A DNA stretch of 64,000 nucleotides from positions 1 to 64,000 of the forward strand of contig JAUIHP010000011.1 of NCBI GenBank assembly GCA_030431975.1, written 5' to 3'. Numbering within the stretch: the stretch's first letter is position 1; every line of letters starts with the position of its first letter. Positions 34,835 through 43,762 of this stretch are shown piece after piece. Both the position numbers and the translations under genes were made by a program. Source of the DNA: a bacterium. GTDB lineage: Bacteria; Eisenbacteria; RBG-16-71-46; CAIMUX01. A model generated the notes under the pieces. It was not told where the DNA came from and did no database searches. It saw only the letters and a program-made list of their open reading frames with translations.

Positions 34835-37443
34835 AACGCGCTTTCCTGACTCGAACCGATTCCTCACACGCTTTCACCGAAAGCAATCTTGGAGTCCCTT
34901 TCTTTGCCGCGTTGATCATTATTGTGGCGATGCACGTCTCGGCTGCAACGAGTCCGGCACGGGCCGGCGAGTTGCATCCGACCTTTCCGTTACTCGATGA
35001 TTCGGGACAGTCCGTTCTCGAGACCGGCCGGCCGGTTTCCTCCGACGTTACCTGCGGCAGCTGTCACGATACGGGATTCATTCGACAACACAACAGTCAC
35101 GCCGAAGTTGGAATCGACTGCTTTCTCTGTCACGTCCCGGGTGCGAATGACGAGGCGCGACGGCGATCGCTTCAGTCCGCGGCACCAGCCTGGTCCGCAA
35201 CCGCGACCCTTTTGGGAACCGGAATCGTGGAGCGGAGCATCGCCAACGAATCGCACACGGAACGAACTGCGGCGGGCTTCACCTACAACCCCTCGGCCTT
35301 CGACGAAGACGGCCACGTCCGCGCTTCCCACTTGACGCTTCAGGATCCGAAGAGCGAAGCCTGTGGCTCGTGTCACGGAGCTGTCCACGTCGACATGAAG
35401 GAAGCCTTCACCTGGGCAAACCTCGACGAGTCCGCAGGCGTGATGGATCCGGAGTGGACCAGTCTCCGCACCGGCCAGGTTTACTCGGCACAACCCATGC
35501 GCGAGTCGGGACTGAATCTACACGAGAAGTCCCGACTGACCCGAAGCTGGGACGCGCATGCGGAGCGGCAACTCGAGTGCGTCGACTGTCACTACTCGGT
35601 CAACAACCCGATCTATCGCCGCGCGTCCAAAGCCCGTCCGGCGCACCTTCGCTTCGATGCCCGGCGAATCGAACTCGGCGAGTACCTGAAACGTCCGAGC
35701 CACGTACTTGCCCACGGCGTCGAACTCGAGGCTCTGACCGATGACGGCGAGCACAACGTACCTACCCAGCGTGACGATCGCGGGCGCAGCGTTTCGACCC
35801 TGGCCGAAGACCCCGATGGGCTCGGCATGCCGGGCAGCATGCGCGACTGTGCGACCTGTCACGATCCATCCGCTGGGCACGACTGGTTGCCGTACGCAGA
35901 TCGCCACTTCGCAACGGTCTCCTGCGCTTCGTGTCATATCCCGACGATGCACGCCCCGGCACTGCGCACGGTCGACGCAACGCTCGTCGATGCGAACGGA
36001 TCGCCACGCATCGAACTGCGTGCGGTCGAGGGAGACGCCTCGCAGAGATGGGGCTTCGACATCTCCAGGGACATGGCTGCTACCTACGTCACCGGATTCG
36101 AACCGACACTACTGCCACGAAAGGAAGCGGACGGAAAGGAACGCCTCGCGCCGCACAACCTCGTCACGACCTACCGTTGGGTGACCGGGGACTCCCGGAC
36201 CGAGATCTCACCCGAGACGCTCGCCGAAGTCTTCTACGACGCACACGGACGACCTCGAGATTCACTGATCCGTGTCTTCGACAGCAACGGCGACGGGAGC
36301 TGCTCCGAGGAGGAGCTGCGACTGTCAACGACAGATCAGGTCGAGAGCGTACGAAGCCTTCTGATTGACGCCGGCTTCCATAACCCCCAAATCGAAGCGG
36401 TGACCGAGCCGTTTGCGATCACCCACGGAGTCGCCGGCGGCCAGTGGGCACTTCGAGACTGCGCGCAATGTCACAGTGACAACTCACGCGTCGATCGCAG
36501 TGTCCTTCTTGCCGCGTCTTCCCCGCCTGGGGTGACACCGAGGTTCTCCGGTGACCGAAGGACAACCTTGGCGGGAAGCATCCACCGCGCTCAGCATCCG
36601 GAGGACACCATCTACTCGCCAAGCCCGGCGCCGAGTCTCTACGTGCTTGGGAAACATGCCAACCTCGCCGCAGACCGAGTCGGGCTGGTTGCAGTGCTTC
36701 TCACCGTTCTCGGCATTGCCGTGCACAGCCTCCTTCGCCTGGCTCGCTCGCGGCGAACCGCCGGTTCAGAAGTTTCCAACGCCGGGGGCGCGGCCGGCGA
36801 AGTCCACACGGTCTACATGTACAACGCCTACGAACGCTTTTGGCACTGGCTGCAGGCCGCCGCGATCTTCGTCCTGCTGCTGACAGGACTCGAGATTCAC
36901 TTCCCCGGAAACTTCCGGGTCGTCGGCTTTGATCTCGCGGTGCGTTCCCACAACATCATGGGCTTCGTCGTTGTCATCAACGCCGCATTGTCCGCCTTCT
37001 ATCACTTCGCCAGCGGAGAGATCCGGCAGTTCGTGCCCGAACCACAAGGCTTCTTCCGTGGTGCGATTCTGCAGATCCGTTACTACCTTCGCGGCATCTT
37101 CCGCGGGGATCCGCACCCGTTCGAGAAGCATCCGGGACGGAAGATGAACGTGCTGCAGCAGGTCACGTATCTCGCGATCCTCAACCTCCTCCTTCCGCTG
37201 CAGATCGGAACCGGGCTACTTATGTGGGGAGCACAGCGTTGGAGTTCGGTGGACAGCGTTTTTGGCGGGCTTGGAGTGCTGGGTCCGATCCACGTTCTTG
37301 GGGCCTGGCTCTTCGCAGCGTTTCTCGTCGTTCACATCTATCTGACTACAACCGGGCCGACACCGACTGCCTATGTCAAGGCGATGGTGACGGGCTGGGA
37401 GGACGAACCTGCCTCGCACGTTGCAGGGGGAAGCTCGAAATGA
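34831..37443 (+). CDS. Heptaheme cytochrome c fused to a b-type membrane cytochrome
   Basis: Membrane electron-transfer protein of 870 residues. It has a signal helix (22-38) and seven CxxCH sites (Cys75, 97, 178, 250, 340, 365, 544). An EF-hand-like calcium loop is at 484-495 (DSNGDGSCSEEE). A membrane helix is near 612-636. A cytochrome b561/hydrogenase-type diheme domain spans about 660-850 (YNAYERFWHWLQAAAIFVLL...LAVRSHNIMG...GPIHVLGAWLFAAFLVVHIY), with His residues placed as heme b ligands. It could pass electrons between quinone and the octaheme enzyme. ATG at 34831 overlaps the previous stop by ATGA and has GGAGGAGG upstream. It shares a 4-base overlap with the following transporter gene. 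Confidence 0.92.
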   Translation: MKRAFLTRTDSSHAFTESNLGVPFFAALIIIVAMHVSAATSPARAGELHPTFPLLDDSGQSVLETGRPVSSDVTCGSCHDTGFIRQHNSHAEVGIDCFLCHVPGANDEARRRSLQSAAPAWSATATLLGTGIVERSIANESHTERTAAGFTYNPSAFDEDGHVRASHLTLQDPKSEACGSCHGAVHVDMKEAFTWANLDESAGVMDPEWTSLRTGQVYSAQPMRESGLNLHEKSRLTRSWDAHAERQLECVDCHYSVNNPIYRRASKARPAHLRFDARRIELGEYLKRPSHVLAHGVELEALTDDGEHNVPTQRDDRGRSVSTLAEDPDGLGMPGSMRDCATCHDPSAGHDWLPYADRHFATVSCASCHIPTMHAPALRTVDATLVDANGSPRIELRAVEGDASQRWGFDISRDMAATYVTGFEPTLLPRKEADGKERLAPHNLVTTYRWVTGDSRTEISPETLAEVFYDAHGRPRDSLIRVFDSNGDGSCSEEELRLSTTDQVESVRSLLIDAGFHNPQIEAVTEPFAITHGVAGGQWALRDCAQCHSDNSRVDRSVLLAASSPPGVTPRFSGDRRTTLAGSIHRAQHPEDTIYSPSPAPSLYVLGKHANLAADRVGLVAVLLTVLGIAVHSLLRLARSRRTAGSEVSNAGGAAGEVHTVYMYNAYERFWHWLQAAAIFVLLLTGLEIHFPGNFRVVGFDLAVRSHNIMGFVVVINAALSAFYHFASGEIRQFVPEPQGFFRGAILQIRYYLRGIFRGDPHPFEKHPGRKMNVLQQVTYLAILNLLLPLQIGTGLLMWGAQRWSSVDSVFGGLGVLGPIHVLGAWLFAAFLVVHIYLTTTGPTPTAYVKAMVTGWEDEPASHVAGGSSK

Positions 37444-37991
37444 AGACACTCTCGACACAGGGAGCCAACGGCGTTGGTCACCATGGCCGCCCCTATCTGG
37501 ATCCGTACCTGGCCGGCGCTTTGCTTGGACTGGTTCTATTCGCCGCGTTCTTCGTGACGGGAAACGGACTCGGTGCCTCCGGCGGAATCGCCCGCGTTCT
37601 TGTCGCCGCGGAAGATCAGATCGTTCCCGAGCACGTCGACCGAACGGCCTACCTTCTGAACATGGCCGGTGGAGAGACCGATCCGCTCGATCACTGGATC
37701 GTGGTCGTCACCGTCGGAACGATCCTTGGTGGTTTTCTTTCCGGGCTGCTTCACCACCGACTCCATCCGGAAACGGCTCGCGGCCCCCGGATTTCTGCCC
37801 GCACACGTTGGATCTTCGCGCTGCTCGGCGGCGTCCTGATGGGCTACGGCGCACGCCTGGCCCGTGGCTGCACCTCCGGACAGGCTTTGTCGGGCGGAGC
37901 CGTTCTGTCGGTGGGCAGTTGGGCATTCATGTTCGCCGTCTTTGCGGGCGGCTATGCCTTGGCCTGGTTCGTCCGAAAGCTTTGGACCTGA
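37440..37991 (+). CDS. YeeE/YedE (TsuA-like) sulfur transport protein, short form
   Basis: Inner-membrane protein of 183 residues with about four helices. The family moves thiosulfate or related sulfur anions through a channel lined by conserved Cys residues. Here the signature GYGARLARGCTSGQALSG is at 136-152 with Cys144. The protein is about half the size of a full YeeE, so it probably pairs with the next gene's product. ATG at 37440 overlaps the preceding cytochrome stop. It lies between the cytochromes and the second YeeE-type protein, which supports a role in handling the sulfur substrate or product. Confidence 0.9.
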   Translation: MKTLSTQGANGVGHHGRPYLDPYLAGALLGLVLFAAFFVTGNGLGASGGIARVLVAAEDQIVPEHVDRTAYLLNMAGGETDPLDHWIVVVTVGTILGGFLSGLLHHRLHPETARGPRISARTRWIFALLGGVLMGYGARLARGCTSGQALSGGAVLSVGSWAFMFAVFAGGYALAWFVRKLWT

Positions 37992-38072
37992 TCGAGCGGA
38001 CATTCCCAACTCAAGCAGGCTCATGTGAGCTGTTGCGATCGACGAAACAGTGAAGAGAGAAGAGAGAAGAAG

Positions 38073-39320
38073 ATGGCACCCTTCGCACTCACAGATCAGT
38101 TCGGCAAAGTGATCGCCTATCTTATCTACTTCGGCATCGGCGTGAGCTTCGGTTCCGTTCTCGAGATGGCGGGGTTTGCGGACTCGCGGCGACTCGCCGG
38201 TCAGTTCTACTTCCGCAACATCACCGTTCTCAAGGTCATGTTCACTGCGATCGTCACAGCCATGGTGTTGGTCTTTCTGTCTTCCGCACTGGGGTGGCTC
38301 GATTACCCTCGCGTCTACGTCAACCCGACGTATCTCGTACCGGGCATCATCGGCGGACTGATCATGGGCGTCGGCTTCATCCTCGGCGGCTTCTGTCCGG
38401 GAACCTCCCTCGTGGCCGTGTCCAATCTCAGAATCGATGCACTCTTCTTCTTTGTCGGTGTCAGCGCCGGCGTCTTCGCTTTCGGTGAGTCGGTGGGACG
38501 CTTCACGGAGTTTTTCTATTCGAGTTCCATGGGACGTTTCACGTTGCCCGAATGGTTGGGAGCACCGACCGGAATCGTCGTTGTCGGTGTTGTCGCCATG
38601 GCGCTCTTCATGTTCTGGGGTGGAGAGAAGCTGGAGCGAAAGTTTGGCTCGCCCCAGGAATACGCTGCGGTTCGGGTCCTTCCAGTCCGGATTCGCTACG
38701 GCGCATCCGCGGGTCTCATGGGATTGGCCCTGCTCGCCTTGATTCTCGGGCAACCGTCCGCCGAGGACCGCTGGCAACGAGCCGGCACAGAAACCCACGC
38801 TCTCCTGGTAGAGCGCGGCGCATTCATCCACCCCGGCGAGCTGTTACAGCTCTCTCAGAACCGGCAGATCAAACTACTCATCCTCGACGTGAGAAGCGAA
38901 GCCGAGTACAACGTGTTTCATCTCACGGACTCGAGACGTGTCGAGATGGAAGAGATCGATGAAGGCATTCTCAGTCTGGAACTTCTAAACGCAGATGCCA
39001 ACACCGTGACGGTGCTGCTGTCGAACGCCGAGGAGCGGGCAACTCGCGCTTGGCAACGGCTGAAGGCGGATCGCGTCCTCAATACCTATGTTCTCGACTC
39101 CGGAATCAACGGCTGGGTGGATCTCTTCGGCTCGCAGGCACTCGCACCACGCGCCGGATCTAAGCCGGTCGGCACGATGAGGCATGCCTTCCCCGCCGCA
39201 CTCGGCGCCGCGCAGCCAGGCGCCGACCTCGATGTGTTGAGTCATGAGCACCGGCAACTCAGCTTCGAACCCAAGGTCAAACTGCAGACGAAGAAGAAGC
39301 TTGGGGGCGGGTGCGGGTAG
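38073..39320 (+). CDS. YeeE/YedE transporter fused to an inactive rhodanese-like domain, C-terminal GGGCG
   Basis: Inner-membrane protein of 415 residues. Residues 10-228 hold about six helices with the family motif GGFCPGTSLVAVSNLR (Cys108). Residues about 250-355 look like a rhodanese domain (LLILDVRSEAEYNVFHL...YVLDSGINGWVD), but the loop that normally carries the catalytic Cys reads VTVLLSNAEERA, with Ser317. A 45-residue tail ends KKKLGGGCG, with Cys414 second from the end, resembling the GGCGG swinging arm of SoxY. ATG at 38073 follows a GA-rich ribosome-binding region. The 81-base gap after the short YeeE gene suggests the same operon. A sulfur-carrier role for the tail is inference. 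Confidence 0.9.
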   Translation: MAPFALTDQFGKVIAYLIYFGIGVSFGSVLEMAGFADSRRLAGQFYFRNITVLKVMFTAIVTAMVLVFLSSALGWLDYPRVYVNPTYLVPGIIGGLIMGVGFILGGFCPGTSLVAVSNLRIDALFFFVGVSAGVFAFGESVGRFTEFFYSSSMGRFTLPEWLGAPTGIVVVGVVAMALFMFWGGEKLERKFGSPQEYAAVRVLPVRIRYGASAGLMGLALLALILGQPSAEDRWQRAGTETHALLVERGAFIHPGELLQLSQNRQIKLLILDVRSEAEYNVFHLTDSRRVEMEEIDEGILSLELLNADANTVTVLLSNAEERATRAWQRLKADRVLNTYVLDSGINGWVDLFGSQALAPRAGSKPVGTMRHAFPAALGAAQPGADLDVLSHEHRQLSFEPKVKLQTKKKLGGGCG

Positions 39321-39345
39321 GGGAAGCGCCTCTGGCTGAAACACC

Positions 39346-40014
39346 TCAGGGGCGCGGGACTTCGACCCAGAAGTATCCGCGCAGATCTCCCGCGACATAG
39401 CCCGTTGCTTCGTCGTTGGGATAGTGGTCGGCCAGTGCCGTCTGGACTTCCGGCATCAGGGACTCCTTGGCCCCGTGACAAACTTCACACGGAGGCATGA
39501 GTCGAATCGGTGTGAGCACGCCGAGAGCGCCGTTTTCCAGCTCTACCGAAACCTCTTCACCCTTCCTGCTGTCGACGAAGTCCCTGGCCCAATCCGGTGG
39601 TTGGTTGGCGGCGTTGCGAAGTTGTAACGACGTCCGTCCGATGCGCACGCCTTTCTCCGTCCCGACCTTCTGAGCCAGAGCCGGCGCGGACGTTTTGCAC
39701 ACGTCGATCGCTCCGGCCGGACCGTCTTCCTGCATAGCTGTCGTCAGTTCGCCGAGGAGGGACTGGAACAGAGCCGTGCGGGCATCGGCCGCCAGCGCCT
39801 TTTGCTGCTCGAGAACGGAGGCGCCGTCGCCCTCTTCACCGGCCCCATCTGAAGCGGAACCGGCTTCTGTTTCGGAGTTCGACGGGGAGTCCGCAGAATC
39901 CTTTCCCGAACAACCCACCATCGCCGACATCGCTACACCCGCCGTCAGGATCGCTCCGAAAAGTAGCGACGATGCTGGCCGGATCCGTAGTCTCATTCCG
40001 TAATTCATTCTCAT
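39346..40014 (-). CDS. DUF3365 (Tll0287-like) monoheme lipoprotein
   Basis: Lipoprotein of 222 residues: signal peptide ending MVGC, an acidic Ser/Glu/Gly linker, then the DUF3365 pattern (AIDVCKTSAPALAQKVG, VRIGRTSLQLRNAANQPPDW, GALGVLTPIRLMPPCEVCHG). It has one CxxCH heme site and the conserved family Cys. The fold is a PAS-like heme sensor or electron carrier. ATG at 40014 has GGAGG 5 bases upstream; ATG 40008 is an alternative. It converges on the sulfur operon from the opposite strand, so co-regulation is possible but not shown. Confidence 0.87.
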   Translation of the reverse strand: MRMNYGMRLRIRPASSLLFGAILTAGVAMSAMVGCSGKDSADSPSNSETEAGSASDGAGEEGDGASVLEQQKALAADARTALFQSLLGELTTAMQEDGPAGAIDVCKTSAPALAQKVGTEKGVRIGRTSLQLRNAANQPPDWARDFVDSRKGEEVSVELENGALGVLTPIRLMPPCEVCHGAKESLMPEVQTALADHYPNDEATGYVAGDLRGYFWVEVPRP

Positions 40015-40216
40015 TCCGCCCTCCATGGCATGTTCATCTTCCGGCCTTGTCCCATTAGCAAACCTCCACCCCACGATTCGTTTCGCCTTGCGTCCGGCCA
40101 GACTCCGAATTAGCTTCTAACACACTTGAAATCAGTCACTTCGAGATGGCGGCGAAGCGCGCCGGGACTTGAGTGAACGCCGCGGTTTCGAGTTTGGTTG
40201 CCGCAAGGAGATTCCC

Positions 40217-41800
40217 ATGAAAAGCTTTCGATCCTTCCGTCCCTCTGGCGATCACGGTCTCGCTGTCGAGGGTCGGCCCGAGGCATTCCTTCGCTTTTGC
40301 CGGCGCGCCGTCCCTGGTATCGCGTTCGCATTGGCTCTGACTGGACCCATCGGTTGTGTCGATGACAAGGATGACACAGATGGCCTACCTACGGAGCCCG
40401 CGGATACCACTCCGGTGCCGACGCGCTACGGTGCCCTTGGCAACAGCCTGACCGCCGGCTTCATCAACGGAGGCCTCGTTCAGGGAGGGCAGGTCGCAAG
40501 CTATCCCGTGCTCGTCGCGAACCAGGCGGGATGGAACATCAACAACGAGATCGGCGCAACAACGCTGCCGCTCATCCTCGATCCCGGCATCGGCTCGACG
40601 GTGGTCGACGGCATCCCCCAAAGTGCGATCTTCGTCAATGAACAGGGCGGCCTTTCGACGACGCCGGTCAATCCGCTGGAGCTGCTTCATCCGAATCTGA
40701 GTCGTCTTCCAAGGCCGTACGACAATCTCGGGATTCCCGGCGCCACGACGCTCGACCTGCTCCAGGCGACCGACGCGACGACCAGCCAGTCACCCGGCAA
40801 TCTCTACTTCGATCTGATCCTTCGCAACGCCAATCTGCCCCCCGGCAACTGGACGGCGCTAGACGCGATGACCGCGAGAAATCCGAACGCGCTGAGCATG
40901 TGGATCGGCTCGAATGACATCCTGGGCGGAGCCCTCGGCGGCAACCCGGTTGTCGGGCAGAACATCACTCCACCGCAAGCTTGGGAGCAGATCTTCCTCG
41001 GCGTCGTTGCCCGCATCGACGCGATGAACGCGAGCTACGTTGCTCTGGCCGGTGTCGCAAACGTGGCAGACATTCCGTACGTCACGACGATCCCGGCGAA
41101 CCTGGGCACGGAGAAGATGCCGCTGCGTTTCAACACAGAGGAAGCGGATGTCGAGTTCGTTCTTCTTCCGTTCGGTTTGGCCGCACTTTCACAAGAGGAC
41201 CCTGCCGGTTGGTTCTTCTCCCATGTTCAGGGCTTCGGCACCAGCATCGTTCCGTCGCACTGGACGCTGACGGCATCAGAAGTCGCCGACATCGAGAACA
41301 CGGCACGCGCCTACAACGTCATCATCGAGCGTGAATGCCAGGCGCGCGGGTGGGCCTATGTCGACGCTTTGAGCGAGCTCGCAGCCCTCGAAAAGGATCC
41401 ACGGATCCTCACCGACGCAGATCCTCAGGACGGCACTCCCGACCAGTTCACCGAGGTCAATGGTTACTTCCCCTGGTTCCCACAGATCTCCGCGCAGGGA
41501 TTCAACCTGATCCGCAATGCTCGTTCGGCATTCAGTCTGGACGGTGTGCATCCCAGCGAAGTGGGACAGGCTCTGACCGCCAACGCCTTCATCCGCGCGT
41601 TCAACGATGCCTACGGCCTCGGGATCCAGGAGATCCCACTCGCCGTCATCAACAACAACGTCGGATTCGAGAACGCACCCGGTTTCGCCCGAGTTTCGGG
41701 CTCGGCAAACGCGGAAGACCGGCCGGCCGGACCGTTTGTCGATACGGGTGTGACTGAAGTCATGGAAGCGCTTCCCAGCCTGATGGGAACGGTCCGCTGA
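40217..41800 (+). CDS. SGNH/GDSL-type lipoprotein hydrolase
   Basis: Predicted lipase or esterase of 527 residues. The signal region ends PIGC (Cys47). GALGNSLTAGF places the nucleophile at Ser77. GIPGATTLDLL (block II-like), WIGSNDILGG (block III, GxND) and SLDGVHPSEVG (block V, Asp and His of the triad, near 443-446) follow. Long insertions enlarge the fold beyond the usual ~200-residue core. AAGGAG lies 6 bases before the ATG. It is the first of five co-oriented genes that end with an RND transporter, so it may act on a lipid or ester handled by that system. Confidence 0.9.
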   Translation: MKSFRSFRPSGDHGLAVEGRPEAFLRFCRRAVPGIAFALALTGPIGCVDDKDDTDGLPTEPADTTPVPTRYGALGNSLTAGFINGGLVQGGQVASYPVLVANQAGWNINNEIGATTLPLILDPGIGSTVVDGIPQSAIFVNEQGGLSTTPVNPLELLHPNLSRLPRPYDNLGIPGATTLDLLQATDATTSQSPGNLYFDLILRNANLPPGNWTALDAMTARNPNALSMWIGSNDILGGALGGNPVVGQNITPPQAWEQIFLGVVARIDAMNASYVALAGVANVADIPYVTTIPANLGTEKMPLRFNTEEADVEFVLLPFGLAALSQEDPAGWFFSHVQGFGTSIVPSHWTLTASEVADIENTARAYNVIIERECQARGWAYVDALSELAALEKDPRILTDADPQDGTPDQFTEVNGYFPWFPQISAQGFNLIRNARSAFSLDGVHPSEVGQALTANAFIRAFNDAYGLGIQEIPLAVINNNVGFENAPGFARVSGSANAEDRPAGPFVDTGVTEVMEALPSLMGTVR

Positions 41801-41874
41801 TGTTGTCGGCAGAACACGGAACGACTTTGCCGCACCCCTCACACAGGACAACCCGAGGGAAGGAGACTGGCCCT

Positions 41875-43692
41875 ATGGGAACGCGAATCTGCTCGAGGAT
41901 CTCCACGGAACTGGGAGTCCTCCTCGCAGCCGCCGCTTTGACCGGCATGGCCTCAGCCTTGTTCGTAAGCGACGCAACGGCGGTCGAATTTACGGCCGCC
42001 GAAGGTGAGTTCACCGGGAGCCTGGACGCCTCGGTCGACATCGGCGCTGCGTTTCGGGTTTCCGATCGGGACAGCGACCTCGTCGGAACGCAAAACGGCG
42101 GCGAGGCCCACTCCGTCAATGGAGACAACGGAAACCTGAACTACGACTCCGGAGACATGACGTCCGCAAGCGGGAAGCTCACCTACGAGTTCCTCGCCAA
42201 CTACAAGTACCTGTCGGCCTTCAGCCGCGGGTTCTATCTGTACGACAACGTCATCATGAACTCCGACACCAAGCGGACGGAGCTCAGCTCCCGCGCCGAG
42301 GAAGAGCTGGGCGACGACTTCACCCTGCTCGACGCCTACCTCGCCCTGGACCTGCCCGTCGGCAGCAGCTATCTGACGGTCAAGGGCGGAAACATGGTTC
42401 TCAGTTGGGGTGAAAGCACTTTCATTCAGAACGGAATCAATCGCGTCAATCCCGTCAACGTGGCCAAGCTTCGGAACGCCGGCGCCGAGATCAAAGACGC
42501 GCTCAACGCGGTTCCGATGATCGACGTCGCCTTCGACATCAACGAGCGGTTCTCGGCAGAAGGGTTCTACCAATTCGAATGGGACCACACCGAGGTAGAA
42601 CCGGAAGGGACCTTCTTCTCGACGAATGACTTTGCCAGCCCGGGCGGCGAGTACGTCATGCTCGGATTTGGAGCCGAAGGAATCGCCGACAATCCGCCGG
42701 ACGCCGGACAGAACATCCCGGTCGGAAGCGCCGTTCGTCGCCAGCATGACCGGAACGCCTCGAATGACGGGCAGTTCGGCGCGGCCGTTCGTTGGTTCGA
42801 GCCGAACCTCAACGACACGGAATTGGGCTTCTACTTCCTAAGGCTGCACTCGCGTCTGCCGGTTCTCAGTGCAATCACCGGTACGGAAGCGGGACTGGCC
42901 AACTCCAACTACGCCGCCACGGCGCGATACTTCCGTGAGTTCCCGGAAGACGTCGACACCTACGGATTCAGTTTCAACACCGAGGTTCAGGCCATCGGAT
43001 CCGCGGTCCAAGGCGAGGTTTCCTACCACAAGGACCAGCCGCTTCAGATCGACGACGTCGAGCTGTTGTTTGCCGCACTCTCGCCGCTCAACGTCACCAC
43101 ACCCGACGGCACCGGCATCTTCGAGCAAAACCAGATCGGCGACTTCGGTTTCGAAGAGGAGATCACGGGCTGGCGCAAGAAGGACGTTCTGCAGGCGCAG
43201 ATGACGTTGACGCGTCTCTTCGGGCCGCGTTTCGGCGCCGACCAGTTTGTCGCCCTCGGTGAAATCGGTGGAACTTTTGTCCAGGACCTCGAAAGCCAGG
43301 ACGAGCTGCGCTACGAAGGTCCCGGAACCTTCACCGGCGGAAATGAGTTCTTTACTACGGTAGGGGTACAACCTGAGACGGCCTCGGAAGACGGCTTTGC
43401 CGACGAGACTTCATGGGGCTACCGGATGGTCCTCCGCGGCGATTACAACGGCGCGCTCGGCCCGGTCAATCTGCAACCGCAGCTGGCCTGGTCGCATGAT
43501 GTCAGTGGAACCACTCCGAGCCCGATCGTCAACTTCATCGAAGGACGAAAGACGATCACGGCGTCTCTTGCCGCAAGCTACCTCTTTCAATGGAACTTCC
43601 GGCTCTCTTACACCAACTCCTTCGGCGGGGACGCCTACAATCTGCTGAAGGACCGAGACTTTGTCGCACTGACCCTCGGGTATTCCTACTAG
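41875..43692 (+). CDS. DUF1302 outer-membrane family protein
   Basis: Large beta-rich protein of 605 residues with a signal peptide (MGTRICSRIS...DATAVEF). The DUF1302 pattern is clear: an N-terminal GSLDASVDIGAAFRVSDRD, NLNYDSGDMTSASGKLTYEF, a central LTVKGGNMVLSWGESTF.QNGINRVNP block and a final LSYTNSFGGDAYNLLKDRDF...LGYSY. The family is a predicted outer-membrane barrel, always exported, role unproven. GGGAAGGAG lies about 10 bases before the ATG. It is directly followed by a DUF1329 gene, its regular partner. Confidence 0.92.
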   Translation: MGTRICSRISTELGVLLAAAALTGMASALFVSDATAVEFTAAEGEFTGSLDASVDIGAAFRVSDRDSDLVGTQNGGEAHSVNGDNGNLNYDSGDMTSASGKLTYEFLANYKYLSAFSRGFYLYDNVIMNSDTKRTELSSRAEEELGDDFTLLDAYLALDLPVGSSYLTVKGGNMVLSWGESTFIQNGINRVNPVNVAKLRNAGAEIKDALNAVPMIDVAFDINERFSAEGFYQFEWDHTEVEPEGTFFSTNDFASPGGEYVMLGFGAEGIADNPPDAGQNIPVGSAVRRQHDRNASNDGQFGAAVRWFEPNLNDTELGFYFLRLHSRLPVLSAITGTEAGLANSNYAATARYFREFPEDVDTYGFSFNTEVQAIGSAVQGEVSYHKDQPLQIDDVELLFAALSPLNVTTPDGTGIFEQNQIGDFGFEEEITGWRKKDVLQAQMTLTRLFGPRFGADQFVALGEIGGTFVQDLESQDELRYEGPGTFTGGNEFFTTVGVQPETASEDGFADETSWGYRMVLRGDYNGALGPVNLQPQLAWSHDVSGTTPSPIVNFIEGRKTITASLAASYLFQWNFRLSYTNSFGGDAYNLLKDRDFVALTLGYSY

Positions 43693-43762
43693 GACCCGTG
43701 TCGTTGCCAGCCGCGCAGACCGACGGGAGTGTTCTCTCGCGGTCATGGAGGAAGTGAACTCG

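Noticed and set aside
37536-38831. A 431-codon minus-strand frame opposite the YeeE genes
   Set aside because: It is antisense to two well-supported membrane proteins and is charged, low-complexity sequence typical of antisense frames in GC-rich DNA.
39326-39355. GCGCCTCTG / CAGGGGCGC as a terminator between the YeeE-rhodanese and DUF3365 genes
   Set aside because: The right arm lies inside the DUF3365 coding end, the loop is long and there is no T tract.
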